Below, piece by piece: positions 46,201 to 58,200 of a stretch of 64,000 nucleotides of DNA. The notes beneath the pieces are model-generated. The model saw nothing but the letters and a program-made list of their open reading frames with translations, made no database searches and had not been told where the DNA came from. Source of the stretch: Patiria miniata (taxonomy: Eukaryota; Echinodermata; Asteroidea; Valvatida; Asterinidae); NCBI RefSeq assembly GCF_015706575.1, contig NW_024037059.1, forward strand, positions 30,762,129 to 30,826,128, read 5' to 3'. Position 1 is the first letter of the stretch. Each line of letters opens with the position of its first letter. The position numbers and the translations under genes are program-made.

Positions 46201-49200
46201 CCTGAAATCAATTTAGAAAAGTTACGCTTGCGTAATAAATGAATGCACAGGTAACATATTTGGCCGTCTGTTTCTTAAAACCGAATGCACGGACATTGAA
46301 AACATTGAACTTTCGTTGAATTGAAATGGGATTAAAGACGTGCATTCAAATTCAGACGAAAACGAATGACCGATTTTCAGAAGTGAATGAACATTTCAGG
46401 AAAGGTGCTGCTCAATCACTTAATTGATTGAACCGAAATGGATTCGAATGCTCTGCTAGCGAAAATGAAACGCGTGGTAAGAGCAATATATTATAATAAC
46501 ATGCACATCAAAATGGACATTAGAAATCAAGCAAACAAGACGATGAAAACAAAGGTTTTTATTAGGACAGCTGCAATTTCCATCTTAAGTTTCTTTTTTT
46601 CTTATTTTCATTTAAAGGTGTCGTTGTTTCCTTCGGTTTCTATTCTTTTATCATTGATAAAAGAATAGAAACCGAAGGAAACAACGACACCTTTAAATGA
46701 AAATAAGAAAAAAAAGAAACTGGAGATGGAAATTGCAGCTGTCCTAATAAAAACCTTTGTTTTCATCGTCTTGCTTGATTTCTGATGTCCATTTTGATGT
46801 GCATGTAATTATTTTGACTGCACAAAGTGCTTAATAATTATTGCTCATAAACGGATAGGAAAGTAATAATCGAAGGTGTGCTAAATTGAACGACGATTGG
46901 ATGCTATATTAAATGACGCACTTTCTAATTTTGGATGCGTTGGCAAACTAATTTGAATGTCTGTAAACGAAATTGAACGCCATGAAAATTGAAAAAGAAA
47001 CAAAGTTTTTTTAACAGAATGATCAAAATCGCTTGAGTATTAAAGTACGTTCAAAAACGAAATCTATTTCTGAAGAATTTTAGCAGGAAAACCTATATTA
47101 AAATCTAATTTAAAATTCGAATTCGTGTGTAATATCTGATTCTGACTCGGCTGAATAGCTTCTAGCATTTAGCAGTCCACAGACAACTGTAGAAATAGTT
47201 TCTTCTATAGGTTTTCCGGTAAATCATTTATCATTCAAAATTCACCCGGATTCTAATATTGAAATTCGTGCAGCAAGCTCGATTTAGTGCACTTCCAATG
47301 TTTCATTGGATGCATGGCTATGTTCCCCAACCCTAGCCCTAGCCCTAGCCCTAACCCTAATCTTAAGGATTTTGGGGAACATAGGTATTGGGGAATATCG
47401 GGTAGAGCCCGTTTCATTTCGTCCTTTACAATTTCAATTTTAGAATACACACATATTCTTCACACATATTCTTCAAAGCATTTTCGATTTCGTCTCGTCT
47501 ACGCCGAATCGTGTTATTCAGAAAACAAATTCATTTGATGCCACACAATTTAATCATAATTTTGTTCATTTGTCATATTTCACTGTGATATCTTCAGAAG
47601 AAAGCATATAGGCCGCTGATAACAATAATTTTAATTTTTTTCCAACTTGTTCTTTTTCAATGAATTGTGTGTTTCTTTTGATTTTATCTTCTTAAACATA
47701 CCTAAAAGACTTCATTTTTGACAAACACAGAATTAGTGTTACACGGGAAAGTAAGGGTCATCGTAGTTTTTGGCATTTCTTTTTTTCATTTCGATACTTA
47801 TTCTTTTCGTTTGTTACTTTAAATTTACTTTATACTTTATTGTTTGTGGTAATCTTTACATTTTTCTTTTGGTAATTGGTCTCCGAGTTCAGTAAACCTA
47901 TAATTATATGTTTTCCCGGCCAATTTCGCAAAAATAGCATTCAAATTCATCTTGATAGTTGCCGATTTGAAACGAATTAGCTCCCTGCTGTCATTCCCGT
48001 GGTTCGTATTAGTTTTCAGACGTTGAAATTCGTTGTCAGACCTGACATGTTCATGTTTAACACATCCTAAATTTAAGATATGACATTCGGTTTAACTGGT
48101 CATTCAATTATTTAGCAGTCTGTTTGGTTTAGGGTCATTTGAATTAGAATCTTATATTCGTTTTCATTTCTGTGCATTCTATTTAGTACTTTCTGCATTC
48201 GAAATAATGGGAAACGAAGGCAAGATACGTGATAATTTATAACAAAAAGTCTTTCCTAACGGACAGGACACGGCCGAACACGGGGTACGAACGCGAGCCA
48301 CGCGGAAATCGCATTGTTGAACGGAGAATGAGCTAACCAGGGTGACCGTAAGGTCAGAGCCAAATTCTGCTAAATGCACATCAAAAATCTGTCAGATTTA
48401 TAAAAAAATCTGCCAAATTCAACAGAATTACTCGAAATATACTATAAAACTTATCATCACATGCAGATTGGTAGTATTGCCTTAATTAAGATTCAAATTA
48501 CATAATAAACAATCAAGTCTAGATGTTGTGAAATGTTTGGTAAATCATTGGGCAAAACGCGGATCCGGCCACGACGAAGTCCGTTTCCCAGTGAACCTCA
48601 GCACCTAGACCAGCCAACCTGTCCCATTATGCAAGGGTTTGTTTGAAAGGATTGAAGCTTTTTTAAACAAATGTACACTTTTTGTTCAAATTTGATGTTT
48701 TTTTGTCAAATAACCATTTTTTGCAGAATTCTGCCAGAAATCTGCCAAAAAAAATCAATTTTGTCAAATTTTCTGTCAAGCTCGTTTTTTTTACAAAAAT
48801 TCGGTCAAAGTTACGGTCACCCTGGAGCCAACTGGGAAAACCTATACAATCCGACAAATTACCAAAAATGTTCAGTAGGCTAAAAAAAAAAGTCTCCGGT
48901 ATCTGGTATTCGCGCGCGTCGCCGTAGCCATGCGCGTCGGCAAAATGAAAACGTTTTTTTTTTTCAATAAAAGATGATGTCTCAAAACCGCTAAACTCAC
49001 TGGTTTCACTGGAATCCTGCTGCTGCACAATTTTAACGTGTTTTTAGATTGGGTTATGGTCGAGAATAAGCTTTATGTGGCCTCTCTGGACTCCCATATA
49101 TTATTTGCACTAAGTTTAGTCGGGCACCATTTGCAGTCATCAGCCGACATTTGAAGCAAAAAAAAAAACAGGTAAAAAAAAAAAGCCGCGTCGCCGCACC

Positions 49201-52200
49201 ACTTTTTGGGCAAGCTCCATACCAGAAACCGGAGACTTTTTTTTGTGGCCTTAGGGATGCCAAACACAAAAAAGGGCAAGAGGACGTCATCATCCGAAAG
49301 GGCACCCTCTAGCGACAGCTTTTAATTCGGAAATATTTTGTAAAAATGTTTCTTGCCCATAAACATTCTTTGGAGAAAACGTTACTTTGCAAGGTTTCAA
49401 AATGATGACGTCATTAGACAGAAAGTTATGGGGAGAATTTGGAGATCATTTTAATTTTTCTTTTTTTTAAATGAAAATCCTTCATTTGGTACCCATTGGT
49501 GATAACCGTTGCAAAATAATGATCAGAGAAAAGATGTTAAGACGAAAAAAAAGCAGGGAACTGAACAGAAAGTGAAAGCACCAGGTAAAAAGTCATTACA
49601 TGCTTGGGACTGTCAGGAACAAGCATTCAATTCACAGGCCTAAATTGCAGTCTCCCTCCCCCACCTGATGTTTTCTAGAAATCTCCGCCGTTTGTGCGTA
49701 CCAGACGGTACCGGTAATCTGTCATGATTTAAATGTTTATGTTGGCCTTGCGCTAAAATAAAGTATACAATTGAAATGGTTTATGGGACTTCATTAATGT
49801 TCTTATCATTAATGTTCAATTGACACTTGAGGAGAAGCCGAGGCAGAAAGCCGGCAGTTAATGGCTGTGGCTCTCTTTGTGTATTTTCACGGAGTATAAA
49901 AATGCATTATAAATGACAGCAGCTCACAAAAAATTACATAACTTATTAATTTTGTTTAACTGAAGTATACAATTGAAATGGTTAATGGGACTTCATTAAT
50001 TTTCTTATCATTGATGTTCAATTGACACTTGGGGAGAAGCCGAGGCAGTAAGCAGGTAGTTATTGGCTGTGGCTCTCTTTGTGTATTTCCCCGGAGTATA
50101 AAAATGCTTTAGAAATGATAGCAGCTCACAAAAAATCACATAACTTATTCATTTTGTTTAACTGAAGTATACAATTGAAATGGTTAATGGGACTTCATTA
50201 ATTTTCTTATTAATGCTCAATTGACGTTTGGGCGAGAAGCCGAGGCAGAAAGCAGGCAGTTCATGGTTGTAGCTCTCTTTGTGTAGTTTCCCGGAGTAAC
50301 TGCATTATAAATGATAGCAGCTCACCGAAAATTACAGAACTTATTCATTTTGCTTTAAAGCTATAGTCTATCATTTGCAGCCATCTGGCGTAATTATTGT
50401 TGAAAAACATACTTGGTTGAAAGATAGTAAAGAAACTAAACTCCCTGTGAAATTATTCTTTCTGGCAAGCTGTCATTCTGAAGAAATCAACGAAAGAAGG
50501 CCTTTCCAACGGTGCGTCTTAAGACGCACAAGGGCAGATCCAGAACACAATTTTTTGGGGGGCCAAAAAAAATTGTGGTCCCCCAAAAAGTGGGTCAAAA
50601 AAATTACGGCGTGGGTTTCGGGGCCCGCTTAAGGGCCCCGAAATTTTTTTGGGATTCTAGATGCTCTGTGGTGCGATCTGAGGCAATTTCTGAATTTCTG
50701 GCAATTTGTTTTGAGGAAAAGATGGTGGTGTACTCATTGCCTGCCTTTATTGCGATGTCACATAAAAAAAAAATAATAATTGGCTTCTTAAGAAGCACCG
50801 TTGGAAATGCCTTCTTTCGTTGATTTCTTCAAAATGAGAGCTTGCCAGAAAGGATAATTTCACAGGGAGTTTAGTCCCCTTACTATCTTTCAACCAGTAT
50901 GTTTTTCAACAATAATTACGCCGGTTACTTTTTTGGATACCTGCAAATGATGGACTCGGGCTTTAAAGATATTTTTGACTAAAAATGCAGTGTTCAACAT
51001 AATTTTGGCGAGGGCAAATCAGTGTTTTATTAAGTTTTTCTTTCATTTTCTGAAAGAATATATTGTTAGGGTCATACTGTAGTAAGAACTAAGGTAAACT
51101 CTGTCAAATAATGTAGTGGTGGCGATAGATGCGAAAAAGGGCCTGTTTTCGCCATGTTCTCGTAGAGGTTGCACATGAAAACCTGCCCGTTGGGTTAGTT
51201 CCCCAATGGAATCCATTTTCATAGTAATATAAAAGTTATTCACTTTTGAATGAGGCATTGAGCAAAAATCCGCGTTTAGTTGTCGAATTATTTCTTCACA
51301 AAATTCGAATTACTGGCCGCCAGACAATAATTCAGCTCTCGTAGGACGGGTTATACACAAAATGAAAGTCTTAGGGTTGCAGACGTCCAAAATCGGAATA
51401 AAGTATTTTTCCCCGTTAAAACAGAACATCAGTGGCGTAGCCAGGAATTTTTCAGGGGGGGGGGGGGGGGGCGCTGGGGGGCTGGAACATTTCATGGGTG
51501 GGGGGGGGGGTCATGTAGATCAATGATAATTTTTTTAGAAACTCAAAATCTCAGTGGGGGCGACTCGGGGGGGGGGGCGACAAGGTTTCATGGGGGGGGG
51601 GGCTGTCCCCCCCCCCCCCCCCCCCCCGTGGCTACGCCACTGCAGAACATACACCAAAAATTCGAAATTCGTATTCGGATAACTCTCTTGTTTCAGTGTT
51701 TTTTTTAACCTTTTCAAATTCATGTTTTTTTTATTCATGAATCAATTGACGGAACGTTCGGCCATGACTTATGTACACCAGTGTTGTAGGTCTCGAGACC
51801 GGTCTCGGTCTCGGTCTCGGTCTCGAGACCACTTTTTGCCGGTCTCGGTCTCGGTCTTGGTCTCGGGAGCTGTGGTCTCGGTCTTGGTCTCGGTCTCGGT
51901 CCCCTTTGGTCTCGATGTTTTGGCTGGTCTCGAGTCGAGACCAGCCAAAAAGTGAGGGGGCGGATTCCGCCCCCGGCCCATAGGGTTAAGTAAAGAATCA
52001 GTTTAGGGCAAATGTGACTGCAGTGTGATGCTAATGGACATGTCTCTCTTCACTTTCTAGTGAGTGAGGCATAGTCCAATAACCATTGCTCCTCTTCTTA
52101 TTTCTCGTTTTTATTGTGGGACGATCTGTTGAAACAAGCACTTTATAGCCATCCTCATTGATTCCAAATACAACTGAGATTTAAATCTTATGAATCAAGA

Positions 52201-55200
52201 CTGAAACATTATTTTTACCGTCAGATTTTGTATTTTGAATATGGGGAACAATTCAACACTTTTCCCCTAGAAATATTGGTGATTTTTTTTCTATTTTCCT
52301 TTTCAATTTTTCCTTTATTTGTGGAGGCGGGAAAAGGTTTTTTTTTCATTATATTTATTAATGGATATTCATCAATTTGTAGACCGTTAAATTGGTATTA
52401 GTGGTGGACAGCTGAATTTTGTGATCTCTTTATTAAAATAGACACGACTTGGGAATAGAGTATGCAAATTACGTGAAATGTTCACAGTTACTACTCAATA
52501 ACATGTTCTTTATCCCAATTGTATTTTTTTACAAAATGGAGCGTGCCATTTTATTTTTTTTCATAACTGTCACTTTCTTTTTGACTCGCCATGTATTCAT
52601 CTTTTCATCTGTGATAAACACAAATTGAGCTACTGCCATGGTCACACAAAAATAGAGTCTAATTGCCTTAGAGTCTAAGTTCCATTAATCGCTATATGCT
52701 GTTTACGGCCATCACAATAAACTATTAATATATTGGCAATATGTCGTACTTGTTAATCACTAAAATATTCAAGTAAATCGCCCGGCAAAGTAGCCGATGC
52801 AGGCGATACGCTGGCACGGTACAAAACACAGAGAGGCGTGCGCACTGAGCCATGAATCCCAAAAGTACATCTCGCCCACCACATTCAGTTTGTGACAGCG
52901 CCATTCTATTGTGTCGGCCATATTCTCAAATAGGCTAATGACGATGATGACGGCGGGCTGAATAACAGAAGATAGATCAGGCAAATATGGTTCATCAATC
53001 TTCTATAGTATATGTAACGTTATTGACATTAAACAAAAATAAAGTGGCATTACATTTCAGCCTTAGCCAGGCCTTCTTCAGAGGTAAATGACAGATGAAC
53101 AAGAAAAAAAAATGTAGGGGACACACAAACATGCAGGGTTGGAAGGAGAATCACAAAGAGGGATGTGGGGGGGGGGCAGATCAATCCATATCCGGCCACC
53201 ATCTCTCAATTTTTTTGTACAAATCTATATTCCATGACTGAAATAAATCAATATTTTCTTGCTCCAAATTTTTTTCGAATCAGGTTTACAAGGAGGTCCA
53301 ATGTAAAATTAAAGTTGCATTTAAATATCCGTTAGTGGTCATTGCTGAAACCAAGGGGTGGCTGTGGAGTTTAGGGTCCGAGTTCCTATAACAGATGAAA
53401 CATCCACCTTTAATTTTTTTACTTTTGTCAAGTTTCAACATGTTCAAGTTTTGCAAAAACTAGTACAAATTGTCGTACTCCTAAGTTAAAGTTTCTTCAT
53501 CAGATTTACACTTTATAGTAGTTAAACAATATTTGTAAAAAAAAAAAAAATTAAGTGGCAAAAATATATGGAGTTCATCAAATAAGGTTTTCCCTTCTTT
53601 AAATTAGGTTGCTTCCAATTTTTTTAATGATTGGGACAATAACAAATTCTGTTGCCATGCTGTAATTTATGGCATGAAGCAAACACGAAGAGCACTCGCA
53701 TGACACAATTAAGCAGGTACAAGTGATTCCTAACTTTCAATCACTTCCTTCACATCCCCATGAACATCAACATCTCAAGGTCAGACTGTTCAGCTGTAAT
53801 TAGTGTCTTGATGTTTATTTAGATTATTGTTATTTATTATCCGCGGTCTCGGTCTCGGTCTCGGTCTCGGACCATTTCGGTCTCGGTCTCGGTCCGCCTT
53901 GAAGGGGCTGGTCTCGGTCTCGGTCTCGGTCTCGCAACTTCAGGTCTCGGTCTTGGTCTCGGTCTCGGACTATCCGGTCTCGACTACAACACTGATGTAC
54001 ACGCACGAGATCAGAACCAAAAAGGCAACATGATTTTTTGATTGCTGTAGGCCGATACCAAAAATACTGTCTTACCTATTATACAGATCCAGAGTGGCGA
54101 CTGTTGTTCAAAGGCGTGGCAGGAACTGGAGTGAGTCTGTATGACATGTGGACCGCAATGAACTGGACCTCGAGTTATGAGGCCAGTGGCCATCGCCGTG
54201 ATAATTCCCTCTACCAAGCCTGGCGCAACGGACAGCTGCATGTCCGACAAGTAAGTATGTCAGGATAACGAAATAGAGGGTCCATCGCTTGCCATACAAA
54301 CTTAATGTATTCATCAATGATTTATACACTATTTTGTTTCTCTTATTACGCTACTCGATTGATTCCTAATGCAAACTACTAAATGATAACTTTCGTCGTC
54401 TTTTCTTGACTATGTTTAATGTTTATTTTCGTGATTCTTTTATTACCTCATAAGCCCATTTTATGTTTTTCAAATGAAATTTGTCACCATTTAGTAGTTT
54501 ATTATTGTTGTGTTTATCGGTCCTTTGAAACCAGCAAATATGGAACGAACTTACCAAGTCTTCACACGAACTCGTGGCATGGGCGCCACCATTTTATTAC
54601 ACAAAATGGAACGTGCAATAATGTTGGTGTCCCTCAGAACGTGTAGTAAATCCATGGGCACAGACAACCGTCAGCATACCTGCGAAAGGGCTGCTGCTGC
54701 CCAGCGCTGGGGTTGTGCTGACTAAAAGCAAAGCAAAAAGGGTTTGAAATCAGAATTTTCTTTCTCATAGATGCCTTCCATGGCTTACGAGTCCCACCTG
54801 CCAGGAGCAATCTGCATGGTTTTATGGCGCCAAACCCGCTGCCTGCAAACCGGTGCCCTCTGTTCTAAACAGGGATTTTTTTTTTACACAACTATCTGGG
54901 GTACTTTGTGCGCTTTCCTATAATGTTTTTTTGTTACCAGGCTTGAGTGGAGGCTCAAGTTAATTATTATTCAACTTGGTACAGATTTCGGACTTTATTT
55001 CCCTTTTAAAAAAAAATCCTCCAGAGCCTCGAATCAGAAACTAAAGAAAATTGCTGCTATACAATTAGTATCTGATTGAAAATTTTCTAAGATAAAACTT
55101 AAAATTGTTGAAAAACAAAACAAAACCTGAGTCCTGTAGCCTTGATTCAAGTCGCCTGAAAAATGGGTACCCTGTACTATTGTGTAAATAAAAATTCGCA

Positions 55201-58200
55201 GCCGGGCAGTAAGAGTTTGACTAGGAGGGGCTATTTGTCGCGCAGACCACATGGGACATTTCCTGGTGAGAAGTGGCTCGCTATTTCTTCACCCAATCCT
55301 GGTCATTCCTAATCCTTTGACACCCCACTCCCACCCCCACAAGACTAGTGTTGCACTACACCAAATACATGCTAAAATAGGAAACGACGCAAAATCGTAC
55401 ACAAAGAGCGCCGCCTTGTGACGCTCAGGAGCAAGCTGGCAATGTTTTTTTTTCACTGGAAATTAATTATTACAACCTGTAGGACAATTTTCTGTTTTAC
55501 CAGAGGTAGCGCATAGCCACGTCAATTTGTCTTGATACCCCCTCTCCCGTACCCCTAAAACGGTTGCCAATCCCTGGGCCCATGATGTAACCTCCGCCTC
55601 TATGCGAAATAGACCCACAAATTGGCCGCAAGGACCTCTTATTAAATATTACCCGTGGGATTAATGAGTTCGTGCGCATTAATTTACAACCTTTTGGTGG
55701 TATGCCCAGTTAAGTTGAGATGACGTCACATTATAACGAGAACCGGATAGGCTAAAAGTGCACATAGCGCGTATGCAAATGAGTCACCAACCCTAATGAT
55801 GAAATCACAGCTGCATTTAATACATCATTAACTTGTGTGCCAAAAATCGATATTAACACACAAACAATGGGTGCATTCAATATCACTGTCACATGGCTTG
55901 TGCATGTTACGTTATACCTTGAACGTTATAAAACTTGCAAAAGACTGAAAGAAGCAACAGTGTAAAGCATTAGCAACAAAGTTAATGGCTTCTTCACATC
56001 ATTTTGGAATTATTCTATAAATACTACGAATCTTAGTTAAGGCTATAAGTTTGATTTGAGAACTGAAAATGGCCTATAATCAACAAGTTTCATTTCCATT
56101 CTATCGTACGAGAGAAATGATCAGGAAACCAAACTATACTCTCTAATACAGAAAGATTATTCAAAAGAAAAAAGTGATTTTTTGTCAAAATATTTTTATC
56201 TGCTGGACAAGTAAGGGTATCAAATTGTAATGTGTAGTTCCAAAATGGAAGGACAAAGAAAAAAAAACATTTTGAATGGCCGCTCTGAGTCTGAGTATTG
56301 AGCGATACAAACAAACATCTGATGCGATACGCTATGCAAGGAAATAACCGAAGAAAAGCTACCTTGCAATTAAAACAATTGACACACGATTATAGGCCTA
56401 TATATACCCTCTCTTTTTCTGCTTTAAGGTAAATCTTTCCCTACATGACAGCTCGGGGGTGAGAGCCGAGTTGATCTTCAATGGAACCGGCTCCGACATC
56501 AAGAGTTGGTTCACACAGACACGCCTGATTTCATCACCCTGGGATGATCTCAAATCGGCTCAGTTAACTGGAGGTCATGCACTTGGTCAGTTCTTCAGCA
56601 TTGACGGTAACTATGAAAGGTAAGTATAGTTTAATATCCCCGTGGTCGATCCACATCATGTCTCTCACAAACATTGGATCACTGTCAACGTCATTTTGGC
56701 CAATAAAAGTGTCGGGTTTTTTTTTTTTTTTAGTGTAGTTGGGATTCATTTTACGGGTACTGTGTCTTAGTTGACTGGTTCCCCCTCCCCTAAAAAAATA
56801 TGGGGACCCCTAAAAAAATATGGGGACCGGTAGCTATAGACCTTTCTGCGCTTGGTTGGCAAACAGCATTTTTGCCAACCACGGCCTGCAAAACTATGGA
56901 AGGTCCAACACTGCAAAAATGAAAAAGAGTTATTACAGATCTCCAAAATATTATTTGATACTTGAAAATACAACATTTTCAACAAAGCTACAAAATAATT
57001 CCTACACATGCATTTTTTTCTATGTGTTACGAAAAAGCCCGTTAGTGCCATCGAATGTATAAATTGCTCTTTTGCAAGTATATGTTTGGTGAATCTTGTT
57101 TTTCGGATGTATATGTTTGGGGAATCTTGTTTTTCGGATGAATATATTTGGTGAATTTGTTTTTCGGATATATATGTTTAGCAAGTCTTGTTTTTTGCAA
57201 GTATATGTTTCCCGAGTATTGTTTTTTGCAAGTATGTTTCGCGAGTCTTGTTTTTGTGAAGTCTATTTTTAGTAACAGTCTTGTTTTTTGCAAGTATATG
57301 TTTCCCGAGTCTTGTTTTTTGGAAGTATATATTTCCCGAGTCTTGTTTTTTGCAAGTATATGTTTCCCGAGTCTTGTTTTTTGCAAGTATAAATTTGGCA
57401 AATCTTGTTTTTTGTAAGTATGTTTCGCGAGTCTTGTTTTTGTGAAGTCTATTTTTAGTAACAGTCTTGTTTTTTGCAAGTATATGTTTCCCGAGTCTTG
57501 TTTTTTTGGAAGTATATATTTCCCGAGTCTTGTTTTTTGCAAGTATATGTTTCCTGAGTCTTGTTTTTTGCAAGTATAAATTTCGCAAATCTTGTTTTTT
57601 GTAAGTATGTTTCGCGAGTCTTGTTTTTGTGAAGTCTATTTTTAGTAACAGTCTTGTTTTTTGCAAGTATATGTTTCCCGAGTCTTGTTTTTTGGAAGTA
57701 TATATTTCCCGAGTCTTGTTTTTTGCAAGTATATGTTTCCCGAGTCTTGTTTTTTGCAAGTATAAATTTGGCAAATCTTGTTTTTTGTAAGTATGTTTCG
57801 CGAGTCTTGCTTTTGTGAAGTCTATTTTTAGTAACAATCTTGTTTTTTGCAAGTATATGTTTCCCGAGTCTTGTTTTTTGGAAGTATATATTTCCCGAGT
57901 CTTGTTTTTTGCAAGTATATGTTTCCCGAGTCTTGTTTTTTGCAAGTATAAATTTGGCAAATCTTGTTTTTTGTAAGTATGTTTCGCGAGTCTTGTTTTT
58001 GTGAAGTCTGTTTTTAGTAACAGTCTTGTTTTTTGCAAGTATATGTTTCCTGAGTCTTGTTTTTTGCAAGTATGTTTCGCGAGTCTTGTTTTTGTGGAGT
58101 CTATTTTTAGTAACAGTCTTGTTTTTTTTGCAAGGATATGTTTCCCGAGTCTTGTTTTTTGCAAGTACATGTTTGGCGAGTCTTGTTTTTAGGAAGTATA

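Larger units (their letters stand above)
42830..48850. repeat. ~6-kb mosaic of nested inverted repeats with ATAGGTTTTCC motif
   Basis: 43361-43500 pairs inverted with 48070-48237, and 45421-45597 with 47903-48068. A 300-bp palindrome sits near the centre (46500-46808), and smaller inversions lie at 45918-45965/46351-46397. The motif TATAGGTTTTCCC or its complement recurs at about 42567, 42833, 45589, 47091, 47206, 47905 and 48834. AATTTGAATG-type words are very frequent. No coding sequence. Confidence 0.65.
41067..54086 (+). other. Gene B intron 2 (13.0 kb, insertion-rich)
   Basis: Starts and ends colinear with gene A intron 2, but carries ~7.3 kb between 41930 and 49255 with no counterpart, plus hAT-like insertions at 51430 and 51779. 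No exon was recognised. Confidence 0.6.

Noticed and set aside
47325..47360. Interstitial telomere
   Set aside because: Only a handful of mixed CCCTAG/CCCTAA hexamers.
57178..58170. 330-codon open frame on the minus strand, plus similar frames at 57042-57542 and 59613-60262
   Set aside because: The protein is just the 31-bp repeat read through all three frames in turn; the opposite arm gives the same peptides. It lacks stops because the unit lacks them, not because of selection.
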